The notes below the pieces were generated by a model that saw only the letters and a program-made list of their open reading frames with translations, had not been told where the DNA came from and searched no databases. From Rhopalosiphum padi (lineage: Eukaryota > Arthropoda > Insecta > Hemiptera > Aphididae), in NCBI RefSeq assembly GCF_020882245.1, contig NC_083598.1, positions 15,741,178 to 15,805,177 of the forward strand: 64,000 bases of DNA, written 5' to 3'. A program made the translations under genes and the position numbers. Within the stretch, counting starts at the first letter, position 1. Each line of letters opens with the position of its first letter. Below are positions 40,524 to 52,432 of this stretch, piece after piece.

Positions 40524-41369
40524 CTAAATTGAGCATACAGAATTATAATGTTCACCTAAACCATACATATGCCGATGAAACACTAATGTTAATACTTTAT
40601 TACAATTAGTATATTCTATTCCAATAGTGATATCAGATCCTTCAGCTTGAATTACTTTGATTGGTATTTTGAAAATATGGGATAAAGCTCTTAGTTCAAT
40701 TTCACCACCCCATTGTACTGAATTTGCTACTTGATAGCAATAGTCAACAAATTGTTGATCTGTTAACATCTCTCCAGTATCTGGATGACTCAAATAAGGA
40801 ATAAAGTCATCTTTGTTGCATTTAATAAAGTCAGAAGTTTTAAGTCGAATTTCAGACACAGTAAAAGTTTGTCCACATATTTCTTTAAGCTGGTGTACAA
40901 CAGCACTATATAAACAATTACCATCTGAAGGAATATCAAAAATAACAAAACCCAGGTTTTTGAGTTTCTTAACTAAAGTTTGAGTTTCTATATGTCGTGT
41001 ACCACCAATATTTTGAATATCGTGTTCTTCAATTAATGCTTGTCTTTCTTTCAATTGAGTGATTTTTTTTGATCGCCGCTTTTCAGCTCTACTAACTTTA
41101 ACAGTAGTATCATTAATTTTAACTTCTTGTAAATTTTTAATTAAAGATGGTTCTTCATCTTCTTCAGTAAATGAATTTAGTTCTTCTAAATGTTTATGCT
41201 TTAATTTGGCTTCAATTTCTGCTGTTTGCTCAGCAACTTCTTTCTTCTTTTTCCGATCACCTTTTGCTACAGACTTCTTCATTGATTGAATCTTACATTG
41301 CATATCTTTTTTCTCATTTCTATGTCTTTGCAAAATGTCATCTTTAGTTTTGACGTTTACTGATTCCAT
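40524..41369 (-). CDS. OTUD6B: OTU-domain deubiquitinase OTUD6B, intronless
   Basis: Cysteine protease that removes ubiquitin; the human orthologue (293 aa) links to translation and proteasome assembly. The 281-aa frame starts at an ATG in CTAAATGG context. Residues 1-115 form a highly charged coiled coil (KKEVAEQTAEIEAKLKHKH), typical of OTUD6. The OTU domain follows at about 141-281: IPSDGNCLYSAV carries Asp149 and nucleophile Cys152, WGGEIELRALSHIF is the family signature, and GEHYNSV gives the catalytic His274. All key residues are present. The lack of introns contrasts with most neighbours and may reflect an old retrocopy or ancestral loss. It lies 1.6 kb upstream of the C6orf120-like exons on the same strand and might even sit in that gene's first intron. 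Confidence 0.95.
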   Translation of the reverse strand: MESVNVKTKDDILQRHRNEKKDMQCKIQSMKKSVAKGDRKKKKEVAEQTAEIEAKLKHKHLEELNSFTEEDEEPSLIKNLQEVKINDTTVKVSRAEKRRSKKITQLKERQALIEEHDIQNIGGTRHIETQTLVKKLKNLGFVIFDIPSDGNCLYSAVVHQLKEICGQTFTVSEIRLKTSDFIKCNKDDFIPYLSHPDTGEMLTDQQFVDYCYQVANSVQWGGEIELRALSHIFKIPIKVIQAEGSDITIGIEYTNCNKVLTLVFHRHMYGLGEHYNSVCSI

Positions 41370-42795
41370 TTAGCACTAGATATATAGTATGTTACTTTTA
41401 TAATATAGATCACTATTTAATGTATAATGTAAAAATAATTTTTTATAAAACAAATATCAAACATTTTAAAATACCTATCAAATTTAAATATATTTCAATT
41501 TTAAATTAGGGCTGGGCTTTAACTTAGCCAATATTTATATTCCACATTATGTTTTATATGATTAAATATACAAATACAAATTTATTAATCCACTAAATAT
41601 CTAATATTATGTTTTAGTTTTATAAATTGTAGTTCACGTGGCTACTAAATAATGTATTCTTAGTGATAAAATATAAAGGAATTCTATTTAAATTTTAAAG
41701 CATAGTCGTACAAAAAATATACCAACTATAAGATTACTATTTTGATAGCTATTAGAAAATTATGCTTAATTGTTAAGCATAAATAATTTTTAAAAAGTAC
41801 AATATTGGTAGGGTAACTACTACATAAACAATATTTTTATGTTTAGAACTCTTTTTTATGACTAGTATATTTTAAATCAAAAAATATATGCCATATCAAG
41901 AAACAACATGATACATGAAAAAGTGAAAGAATATATTTATACTACAGTAATTAAGTAAAAATAAAAATGATTTTCAACTGTTTTTTTTTGTTTTTTTAAT
42001 AAAGGTTGTTAATGAATACTTTATTCATCAGTTAAGTGGGCGGTAACTAAATTGAACTATTTTCATTTACCACATTATTTTTGTTATTTAGTATTATGTG
42101 TATACAAAAAATTATTTATATTTATATTATATTTTTGTATATTTAGCAAATAATTATTGGATTATTATATTTTAGTTTATTAGACACAACTATAAATAAT
42201 TTAATAAACACTTAAGCAACATAGTTTTTAATTAATGTTACTCAAGCTTAATACAAGGAGAAAATATTAATATTATTGTAGATACAAGCCATTTTTAAGC
42301 ATAGGTATAACGGATATGGAAATATAGGGAAATATTTTAAGTTATTTTTTTTTATTTGATTTTACAATGAAACTTCTTAATAATGTAGAATTTATTTTTC
42401 AATTACTATAAATATAGAAATTTATTAGTAGATACCCACATTTTTTTTTTAATATACTTTTAGAACATTTATAATATAATGAAGAATACTGTTAATACAG
42501 ATTTAATTTTTATACTAAAATTTGGAAATTTGGATAATTCAAATTTTATTCTCAGCTCGTATATATAAATATTAAATATAATAAAAAATAGCATTTTTTT
42601 TTTAAATATTCAATGCCAATTATGATATAGGTACAAAGATTCATTATAGTAAAAATTTAAATAGTCCAACTATTAACGAAGATTATATTTATAAGCTACT
42701 AATTTTTATAAAATACTAGCTGCATTATTAAATTACTGCCAGGTTAAAATGAATAAATCTTTATATTGTTTTCTTTTTTTTTTAGTTAAAATATA

Positions 42796-43121
42796 CAGTG
42801 TACTCTCGATTATCTGCGGAATAGGGTGGCAGGGCATCCACGGATAAGCGAATTCTGTGAATAATCCGCAAAATTAAAATTACGAATTTAATCGTATCAA
42901 CAATTACCAAAAAGTATTAAGATGTATTAAATAAGCATATAATATTTTACATAATTATCGAGTAATCGGCTATCACAACCAAATTAAACCAATAATGATG
43001 TAAAATATAATATGCTTATTTAATATGTATTAATACTTTTTGGTATGTAGATAATTCTACAGAAGACAACGGATAATCCAAAACGCGGATAGTCCGCTTG
43101 CGGTTAATTGAGAGTATACTG
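42796..43121. mobile_element. pogo/Tigger-like MITE with internal palindrome
   Basis: 326 bp with ends CAGTGTACTCTCGATTATC and TTAATTGAGAGTATACTG, flanked by TA (42794-42795 and 43122-43123). Both ends contain CGGATA/CCGC words. Inside, CCAAAAAGTATTAAGATG and its near-complement ATTAATACTTTTTGG make a second inverted repeat, so the whole element can fold. It is relatable to the pogo-type element at 26056 by its end sequence and target. Confidence 0.75.
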
Positions 43122-44061
43122 TATAATACAGATACAATCATAATGATTAATTTTATGATTTTCCACTACTTAATTCTTAACTCTGAAGATGGATTCAACT
43201 AATGCTTAAAAGCTAAAAACTTACGTAAACACAATATCTTATATTATTAAGATTGGTACTTGTCTTTAAGTGTTTATATCAAAAATATGAACAGAATTAA
43301 GAACATAAATCATGATTGCAACTAATCATAAAAGTAATCTTTGTAATTGTAATCATTAGTATAAAATTTTTAGAATTCCATAATTCTACAAATTTTAATC
43401 TGTAACCAATGACAATAAAATTTAAATAAACTAAAAAATGGCCCAGAAGTTTTTGAGCCTATAGAAAACAAAAAAATATTAATTTATGTATATATAGATT
43501 GATAAATGTGTTTAATATATATTAAATATATACACATATAAGTTATAACTATGATATAATATCTTCAATAGAAATAATATTTTCTAATTACTTAAGTTTG
43601 GATATCAGATATTAAATATTTATTGATTTAAAATAGCTACACATTTACTGCTTTCTATTAAGAGGATGTCATACTTACGTGTTTTCTCTATTAAATGAAC
43701 GTGCAAATTTGTGTTCAGTGGAATCCTTTTTATGCTGTAAGTTTTAATTTTAGAGCCAATTTACCTAGGTTCTCAAACGTAAAGGTAAAAATATTATTTA
43801 CGTCTATCACATAGGCTTTTATTAGTATTTTGATTTGTAAGTGTCATAGGCGGAACTAGGTGGGGTGGATGCTAAGCCACCTAAGTTTTCAATTAGTTGC
43901 CCCAAATTTATAATGTATGGTAAATTGATTCCGAAATTAATGCATAAAATGAATTCTGCTGAACACAAATTGCCTGTTTTACATTCATAAGACAAAGACA
44001 ACGCATGCAAATATAATGACTTATTAAAAACAAGTACCTAAATCTATTTTATTGTTTAAAT

Positions 44062-44360
44062 CAGTGGTTCTTAACCTATTCTGAATCACAGAAGACTTAT
44101 AATTTTATATGATTTTTGAAGACTACAATCAAAAAATAAAACAATAGTTATATACATATCATATATAAATTGTATAAAATATTTAAAATTACATAGGCAT
44201 ATAACATTTTTCAATTAAAAGGATATAATGCAATTATAAAGATGAAATTAAAAATGTTCTTAGTAATTTTTTTTTTTTTTTTTTGAATTTTCCAATTTAG
44301 ATAGAATTTTCAAGTTTGTGTATCATTTGTCTATTGTGAATCACCGGGTAAGAACTACTG
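44062..44360. mobile_element. hAT-like MITE, CAGTGGTTCTTAACC ends
   Basis: 299 bp beginning CAGTGGTTCTTAACC and ending GGTAAGAACTACTG, matching the widespread hAT terminus CAGNGGTTCTCAACC. Flanking octamers GTTTAAAT and GTCTAATT agree at 6 of 8 positions, consistent with an aged duplication. Non-coding. Confidence 0.75.
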
Positions 44361-45780
44361 GTCTAATTACACTGAATAATTATTTTTACCACCATTAACC
44401 TTATTTCTAATTCAACATTAAGAATAAATGATGGCCCAGCCCTAATAAAATCCCGTGTACATGTATAAATTTATTATATTTATAATACTTTATTAAATAC
44501 TTACATGAATAAATGTGAAATTGAACAATGAAAAATTTGACATAATTCAACTTAGTCCGATTGAGGATATAATATTAATAAAAAAACATTTTTAATTGAA
44601 ATGTCATCTTTATGTTTTAGAACAAAACTATAAACATAAAAAATTTAGATTTAGTAAAGTATGGTTTACAATTTACAATACGTAGCACATCCAAATCGAT
44701 TATAGGTACCTTAACACTTCTTTTTTTATGATGTAGGTAAGTACAAACCACAAAATATCATCAAACAATATTTTGTTCTCTTCTATTACTCATTAGATAT
44801 AGGTATATTTAACATTATATGATTTATATTTATTATTATACTACACAAACACACGTTAGGACTTAGGACAGTACACAACCACAGTAATATAAATGATTCA
44901 CTCGAAAACAAACCAAAAACTTTTGGTAAATTTGCAATGATAACAAAATTAACAGCATACCTATGTATGTACTTCCTACATGCTCCTAGACTCCTACCAG
45001 GTTACCAGAGTAGCAGAGTAACAATATTGTTCCTTCCGATAATTATATATAATATTATCACACTTCATTCACAGATAATTTATTACCTAGAATATAAATT
45101 TTTAAGCAAGAATTAAAATATTAAAAAATAATATTAATATATTTTAATCCGCGCCCCGTGGTTCTAACTATTGGTTCCATTCTTTATAAGCCATAATTTA
45201 TAAACCACAATATATGTATATCTGTGGACTGTTCACCGACAAATGGAAATGTTATTATTAATTACTATATAACGTTCAAAACGTTCATTGATTCAAATAT
45301 TTCAAATTTAAAAAATATTTAGATTTATAACTTTTTTATGAAAGTGCATACAAATATATTATGCCGGGTCTTAAGTGCATTTCAATGAAGTTATAAAAGC
45401 ATGGTACAATTCATAATCTCGTTGGCTACCAAGGTTCACAAGTGACCGCGACTATGGTCTATAGATAATACATGATAATACTATTATCACGATCACGACT
45501 ATAGATATCTATAATAGCCGTGATGTAAAGAGGATCGGCAATCGTCATGCTCTTCTCTTTTCTACATCGTGGTTTTATTTTATTTAAATAATGATAACAA
45601 GCAAAATCATGCGTATAAGCTATAAGTGTAATGCATACAGTACAAAATAAAAATACTGAATATTAAATAATTCAATATTATTGATGTTATATTAAATTAT
45701 TAATATTATATTTGACTAGCCATTACCGCCTATTAGTGAATTGTGTTCGACGTGACCATAGTTTTTACACAGTATTTAAA

Positions 45781-47186
45781 ATGGTAAGAACCTAATTTTA
45801 AATTTATTTAACGAACGTATGTTTAGATTCAAAATTTAACAAACATTATTATTAGGCACTTATTGTTGATTGTTATCCATCTAAATGTATTTCAATTTTC
45901 AAAAATTACAATACGTTTATCGTTTTTAATTACCTAATTAAAAGGATTTTTTCTTTGCTCATGATTATCTATTATAGATTATGGTGTCTAAAAGTAAACG
46001 TTTAAGCAAAAGTTATTTGAGAGGTTACAATAACAATAGTTTAAAAATGCTAATCTATTTTAATTTCATAGAAAAAATATAAGAAATTGAATGTATTTGC
46101 TTGTAATAAGATATCTATTTTCTTTATAACGAATACTACTGACCTAATGGCTCTATAATAAAACTCCAGCCCCTAATAAATTAAATAAAATAACCAATAG
46201 AATATCCTACACGTCTGAATTTTAGAAATTTTACAAATTACATGTATTACTTTCAGACTAAGACCAAGAAAAGTAAAAAAATTCTTAACAAACAATTTGC
46301 TGTTATGAAGAAGACAATCAAACCAACAGACACAAGAATGTATGTAATTGTTTAGTATTAAAAAATCTATTATTTATATTTCAATAATGTTTCTTTTTCA
46401 GAAAAGAAGAAAAAAGAACTATAATAAAGAAAAAAATAAATAAAGATAAAACTGTCACCGTCCGTCAAGTGTAATTATTAAAACTATAAATTATGATAAA
46501 ATGTTTTTAATGTATAACCATAAAAAAAATTTCAGAGCCCAAACAAGTTCGGCCTTGTTTTTCCAGTTTAACACACAGTTAGGACCTCCATATCATATCT
46601 TAGTAGATACCAATTTTATCAGTTTTTCTATAAAATATAAAATGGATGTAGTTCAGAATATGATGGATTGTCTATATGCTAAATGTAAGCAAACCGTATT
46701 TCATTGTAATTTTTCTATAATAGTTTTAAAATATTCCTTATTTGTAGGTATACCATATGTAACAGACTGTATTGTTGGTGAATTGGAAAAATTAGGACAA
46801 AAGTATAAAATAGCATTAAAAATTGTTAAAGACCCACGATTCCAAAGAATACAGTGTATGCATCCTGGCACATATGCTGATGATTGTTTAGTTCAACGAG
46901 TAACCCAAGTGTGTGATTAATATGAATCCATACATAAGAGTAAAAATATTAAATATAAAAATTAATACAATGAATTTTTGTTTTTAGCATAAATGTTATA
47001 TAGTAGCTACATGTGATAGGGATTTAAAGAGGCGTATTAGAAAAATTCCTGGTGTGCCAATTATGTACATTGCTCAAAGAAGGTAAGTGTACAGTAGTTT
47101 TATTTGTTTTTGTGCTAATTATTTTAATATTTTTCAGATATACCATTGAAAGAATGCCCGATGCTTATGGTGCTCCTAAAAAATAA
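45781..47186 (+). CDS. FCF1: rRNA-processing protein FCF1 (seven exons)
   Basis: PIN-domain protein of the small-subunit processome, needed in the nucleolus for early cleavages that release 18S rRNA. Coding exons: 45781-45783 (ATG alone), 46257-46339, 46402-46470, 46536-46684, 46748-46908, 46988-47082, 47138-47186. Phases agree and give 202 aa (human 198). The N-terminus is very Lys-rich (TKTKKSKK). The conserved core reads FFQFNTQLGPPYHILVDTNF with the PIN Asp76, then MMDCLYAKC, CIVGELEKLGQKY, GTYADDCLVQRVTQ, DRDLKRRIRKIPGVPIMYI and ends RMPDAYGAPKK. The first intron directly follows the start codon. A longer open frame at 46501-46920 runs through intron 4 without a stop; the spliced form is the one that matches the family. 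Confidence 0.95.
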
Positions 47187-47214
47187 TTTGTAATGTAATG
47201 CTTATCAATAGTTA

Positions 47215-47220
47215 AATAAA
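47215..47220 (+). terminator. Poly(A) signal of FCF1
   Basis: AATAAA 29 bases after the FCF1 stop codon at 47184-47186. Confidence 0.7.
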
Positions 47221-48900
47221 ATTTTTAATATTTTGGTAACATACAACTTTTTAATTTTAACAAAAATAAATAATAAGTATTTATATTTTTGTTCATAACC
47301 CAAAATAAAATATTCTGACTAGTAATAATAGCTCAAAAAGGATCAAAATATTTTTAAAATTGTAGTATGGAAAGAAAATACAAACGTTTGGTTAACATTT
47401 AAATTATCTACAGATGTTCATTTTTAAATTTAAAAAAAATAAATAAATAGTTTGAAATTGTTATTATACGACTAACTAAACAATTTCAACAATATTTAAC
47501 AAAATTCTAGCTTTAATTGCATGTAAAAAATGATAATAATAAATTTTTTATATATTAACTTTATTTGATATTTATGTAAGTGGTGTACTTAAGCTGATAT
47601 TTTAAAGAATCAAAATCAGTTAATTATTCTTAAACAGCAGAAACTATTTATATATTATATAAATATAAATAATAATATAAACTATTGTAATAGTATCTAT
47701 CTACGTCTGTTTTATAGCATTATAGCTACATCTGTATGTTATATTTTATTTTAAAATAATTATTATTTAGAAGTTATTAAATTAATTTATTTTAGGAAGG
47801 TTAATGAACCCAATTTAAATCTTAGATCATGTTAGTTGTTGGGCATATATTTCAGATGTTAATGACATTCTCTTTGCAATCATAATGAAAATTGAAAGGC
47901 TATACCATCGTTTCTCAACCATTTTAGTCTCTTAACATAAAATATGGTCAATCACTTCGCGACCCTCTTCCTATCTATACTAAATACATATTTAAACAAT
48001 AAAAGTATATTGTTGGAAAAGCCATTAACAGTAAAGTGCCCATATTATTTTAAATATTTTTTTTTGTTCAATAAAAAATTTTTATTAAAAAGGTTCATTT
48101 TGTAAATTGGTTTTATTATTTTTGTCTACGCGACCCCTCAGTTGAGAAACCCTGGCACTATACAATATCTAGTAGAATAAAAATATAGCTAAATCATACA
48201 ATATTTCAAAATTATTTTAGCATTAGTTTTAAAGATAGAATCATTTTAGGCCGAACCTTTAAATTGTGATTATTTTAAAAAATGCAATAACCAAAAGGTT
48301 TAAATGTTTTCTTATTATTTAGAAATATTTTTCTATTTGATAAATCTATTTAAAATATTATTTTCAGTAAATCCACACTGTTATTGATCAAATCATTTTG
48401 TTGTTCAGATTAGTATTCTTGAAAAAAATCTGGGAACTCTCAGGTTTTGATATAAATCTATAGCCACATAGTCAATATCTTAAAACTAATCTAAATATTT
48501 TGAAAATTTTATTGTGTAACATAATTTATATCAAACATTATAATGTAGGCAGTAGGCATCTACTAAGTAGTTTCAAGTCCACAAGAATAATATTAAAATA
48601 TTTTTGGCAAATATTTAAAAAAAAAAAAAAAAATTATTAAAAGAACTGTATTAAATTTTTAAGCTTTTTGGTAGCTTAAAATACTTAATCAATAAATATT
48701 ACTATATTAAATACTTAAAAAAAATTACCAAGATGGCCCTTCTCATTAGTAATTTTAACAATTTTATATGAGATAAATAAATATAATTAGGTAATATCAA
48801 TTATTATAAATAAATTCATGAATAAAATGTGGTTTTTTACATTATGTAATTGATATATAATAAAAAAAATCTCGTAGTGCACGTACTCCATTTCGTTTCT
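47221..48900. other. Non-coding spacer with one MITE
   Basis: AT-rich sequence with no gene recognised. It holds one hAT-like element at 47906-48154 and a run of about 20 A at 48618. Confidence 0.6.
47906..48154. mobile_element. hAT-like MITE with GTTTCTCAACC ends
   Basis: 249 bp beginning CATCGTTTCTCAACC and ending CAGTTGAGAAACCCTG. Subterminal CGCGACC blocks occur at both ends (TTCGCGACCC, ACGCGACCCC), a known layout of MITEs with the CAGNGGTTCTCAACC terminus. The target duplication is not clear. Non-coding. Confidence 0.65.
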
Positions 48901-48914
48901 TCCAGGAGAAGAAT

Positions 48915-49677
48915 GTGACCATACCGTACCATAAAAAAAAAGACATGATAGTACAAGATAATTATAATGAATTTTTAGTGCCAAGTGAACAAGAAAAAAT
49001 TTATTGTATTATGTTAATATCAAATTTGGACTCTTTTCATGTTCTACTGCCTTGGCTAGAAAGTTTTGTAAGCATCAGAATGCTATTTTTCAATTTTTCA
49101 ATATTAAATCTGATAATTTTCCTTCAATAACACCTACAGACCGTTTTAATATTGCTAAAATTGCTTTTGGAGAACAAGTCTTGGATAAATCATTTTATGA
49201 TCCATTTATGATAGAAAAACCAGAAATAGAACAAATAAATGATACAGAAACGAATGATACTACTAAGTACTAATGATACAAATGTACAAGAATTAAATTT
49301 AATAGAACCCATGCCAAGTACCAGTAAAGAACCAAATGAAATAGGCAAATTTGAAAATGTATTAAACTTATTAAACATCTGTAATACTACTTACGGGTCA
49401 TCAACAACAGGACTAAAAAAAATTAAAAGCCAAGGGCAATGGGAATTTTTTACATACAGCAGGGAATTGTCTACCATTGAGAAATAGTGACGGTGCAACT
49501 ATTAAGGTTCAACCTACCACAATAGCTCGACGAAGTGTAGGTATAACAAAAGGCAGCAAACGGTTGTTAGCTAGTAGACTTCCATTAGGAGAAAATACTA
49601 CTAAAAAACGAAAAAGAAATTTGAACCTAAATATTAATTCTAATCAGCCTAATGCAAAAAGTCATGGTTCATTGTAG
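48915..49677 (+). pseudogene. Frameshifted SWIM zinc-finger protein relic
   Basis: Coding-like sequence continues across four segments in different frames: about 48945-49003 (FLVPSEQEKIY), 49004-49265 (YYVNIKFG, CSTALARKFCKHQ, SITPTDRFNIAKIAFGEQ), 49264-49455 (NVQELNLIEPMPSTSKEP) and about 49460-49677 (VQPTTIARRSVGITKGSKR, then RKRNLNLNINSNQPNAKSHG). Frame changes fall near 49003, 49262 and 49457; the last could instead be an intron end (ACATACAG). The pattern resembles the C-terminal part of SWIM-type proteins common in hemipteran genomes and often of transposon origin. The SWIM motif CxC...CxH is broken: the first Cys is Phe (FSC...CKH). Function unknown; read as a decayed copy. Confidence 0.65.
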
Positions 49678-49716
49678 GTAAATATTTGTAATTTTAAGAT
49701 TATTTGTGACTACACG

Positions 49717-49945
49717 CAATTTGAATTTTAACTTTAAGAACTTATAATTTATTATTGTTAATTACATTATGTGAATTTTAAAACTGATTGTATGTACCTA
49801 CCTACCTCTACAAGCAACTTGAATTTTAACTTAAAGAACTCATAATTTGTTATTTTTATTTTATATTATGTGGATTTTAAAACTGACTGGTTGTACCATT
49901 ACACGTAATTTGAATTTTAACTTTAATAACTTGTAATTTTACTTG
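49717..49945 (+). repeat. Three tandem copies of a ~95-bp unit
   Basis: The block TTGAATTTTAACTTTAA recurs at about 49721, 49819 and 49910, each followed by an ACTTATAATTT-like stretch, and the first two by TGTGAATTTTAAAACTGA or a close variant. Spacing is 98 and 91 bp. It lies directly after the SWIM relic and may be its duplicated 3' part. Confidence 0.7.
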
Positions 49946-50593
49946 ATCTTCATCAGTTTTGTTTTGTAAAATAATTGTGGATTTCATTCAAGTATTCCAA
50001 ATGAAATGGGTAGCGAATTATGTGTTCGTAAGTATTTTATATATATTGAATAATAATAAACTATTTATTTCATAAGTAAGTATCTTAATTCTTAAGTCCT
50101 AACTACAAACTACATGAATAAAATTAATTAATTTAACACTTACAAGAAAACAATTAATATTATATCATAATATAAATAGAATTCAAAATTTGAAAACATT
50201 GAATATTGATGGTGTTAAAATGTTATCACAAACGTAATAAAACCAATGAGAGCTCTCGATTTCCCATGGGTCTCTAACAATGTATGGTATGCTTATATGC
50301 TACCGCGTACAATGTGTAATAAGCAAATGATAATAAATTTGCCTCCATAGTCCATCCACCAACCGGCATTCAGTAATTTCGTATTTTTGTCACTGCCGTC
50401 TAAATATGTAGGGACACTATATTATAGCTACCAAGTACCAACTGTACGCCTGTAGTGGTAGTAACATACTAACTAATCTTATTTCCGTCCAGCGTCCACT
50501 CTCTAATTTATGATTTAAAATTTAAAATTATTGTGCGTTGTGCTTTTGTACTCAAGTGTAGACAGTGTAGTGTGTACCTACTCTAATTTCGCT

Positions 50594-52432
50594 ATGGATA
50601 ACGAAAAAACGTTTGACAATTTACCTGTTGAAGTGAGTATGAATTTGATTGTTTATATACAAATGTTCTCTACTATACATGAATACATCATTAAAATAAT
50701 GTCAATAAATCGAAAACATTGATACATATGTTCTGAAAATATTTTGTTCTACAATTTCTGCCTAATATTGAATGTTTTTATTACTACTATGTAACTATTA
50801 CCCATTAAATTTGCTCTTTGTCATATTTAATAAGAATATTTTTATGTGAGATGATTATTTTTAAATGCCATTAGCTACTAGTTGAGAATTAAGATCAAGA
50901 GGATTCATATTATATTTTGACACATTAGCTTATGGAATTTTTTTTTTAATTTATGATGTAAATTACTATATTCAGACCTACTTCTAAAAATTATTATAGG
51001 ATGGCAATTGTTAGGAAATTCCCTTTTATTATTATTATTATTATTTTACTACACTGGTTCAATTGATACTAGTGATATATTAATGACTAAATATTTGTAA
51101 TATTTTAAAGCACTTCCAATCATTCAATTTGTGAATACTGATCTTTAGAGCCCAAACCAGAGGCACAGCAAAAAGAGAAGCACAAAATCCAAAATAAAAT
51201 ATGCCTATGTTGTTTGTAATATTAATAATGTTCATTTTATTTAGAATATGTCCAAAGTAGGGGAAGGGTTTAAAATATAAAAAGGCACAAATAGCTATGT
51301 TAAATGGCCAGGAGTATTGATGGACCTTGCCACTGATCTTACTTACCCCTTATTTATACATTTTAAAATTTAAACTATATCATTACAATTAACACAAGAA
51401 ATTAAAATATATTTTAATTTAAAATGTTTGTGTTAACAGATGATATCTCATATATTTACATTTTTAAAATGGGAAGACATAAAAGTTGCATCAAGTGTTT
51501 GTTGGTCATGGTATAATGTGACTATTCAACCAAGATTTTTAAAAAATGAAGTTATATGTTTAAGAGGTATGAAAAATGACAAAATGATTGATGTGCTCAA
51601 AATATATACTAAAAGTTTGCGCCCTTTTTTTGCGTTTTGTATCGTTTTTGATGCAATTGGACCTAACCGGGAATGGGTATACACTGTGTGGTCATTTTTA
51701 GGAGGCAAAGTAGTTTATCTAGAAGTTTTTGTCCCAGTAAAATGTAATGACGGCATTTTACCTGCGTTATTAAACGTAACTAAACAATTGAAAGTATTGA
51801 AAATTAATAATCTTGAATTAAGTTCTAAAGAAGAACTGTACAAAGTAAACAGACTTCAGTCACTAGAAGAACTAGTGTTATATAAACCTGAATTACACAA
51901 TATTGATAAGAAAAAACTATTGGGAATAATACCAAAACAACTTCGTAAGTTTTGTCTTATTGATATGCAAAACAGTAACTTTATTATTGAAGATTTAACA
52001 GAAGTATTTAAACTGTGTTCTTCTCACCTTGTGAGCCTTGAATTTTTTGGTGTAGACGTGACACTTGCATTTATGGAATCAATCGCAAGCCTTAATATGA
52101 AGCTGAAAAAATTTGCCTTATCTCTGGATTACGACCAAGGGCCAGAAGTAATATTACCACTATTCAAAACACAATGGCCATTAGTTGATTTGCAATTAAG
52201 AGGTGAACGCTTGACTTATGAACATTTGTTTGCAATTACCAATAATTTTAAAGACCTACAAAATTTATCAGTAACCGGTAAATCTGTATCGTCGTTTGAA
52301 GTCTTGGTTGGAATTGCTGGATCATCATTTAATTCACTAACAAAAGTAACAAAATCAATCAATTCACTAAAAAAATTACGAACTCTCTGCATTGGAGTCG
52401 AGAGAAGTGGAGCTTATAAACCACTATATTAA
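50594..52432 (+). CDS. F-box protein with LRR-like region (two exons)
   Basis: Predicted substrate adaptor of an SCF ubiquitin ligase. Exons 50594-50632 and 51440-52432 join in phase 0 (GAA then ATG) to give 343 aa. The splice builds an F-box at about residues 7-45: FDNLPVEMISHIFTFLKWED followed by IKVASSVCWSWYNV, the Skp1-binding fold. The rest has regularly spaced leucines (LKVLKINNLELSS, LQSLEELVLYKPELHN, LVSLEFFGVDV, LQNLSVTGKSV), as in FBXL leucine-rich repeats, though too degenerate to count. The 807-bp intron lies inside the F-box. The end (GAYKPLY, stop) is abrupt for a repeat protein; another frame stays open to 52547, so truncation by a frameshift is possible. Substrate unknown. A candidate AATAAA is at 52772. 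Confidence 0.8.

Larger units (their letters stand above)
41507..44444. mobile_element. Possible 2.9-kb non-autonomous element, TAGGGCTGGGC ends
   Basis: TAGGGCTGGGC at 41507 and GCCCAGCCCTA ending at 44444 are perfect 11-bp inverted copies, similar to hAT termini (CAGGGCTGGGC). The flanking octamers match poorly (at best 5 of 8), so the pair may be a single old element or two unrelated ends. The interior has no transposase and carries two younger MITEs. Confidence 0.35.
41370..45780. other. MITE-rich spacer between OTUD6B and FCF1
   Basis: No gene is recognised in this 4.4 kb between two divergently oriented genes. It contains a possible 2.9-kb element (41507-44444) that encloses two MITEs (42796-43121, 44062-44360). 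A CATAGGCGGAACTAGG motif at about 43847 resembles a MITE end, but no partner end was found. The 43822-44010 open frame appears to be chance. The last 350 bp before FCF1 are somewhat less AT-rich and may hold its promoter. Confidence 0.6.

Noticed and set aside
41059..41289. Plus-strand open frame of 76 codons
   Set aside because: It is the antisense shadow of the charged N-terminal part of OTUD6B.
43847..43900. CATAGGCGGAACTAGG as a further MITE
   Set aside because: It looks like a left end of the CATAGGC family, but no inverted partner or target duplication could be found, so no element was called.
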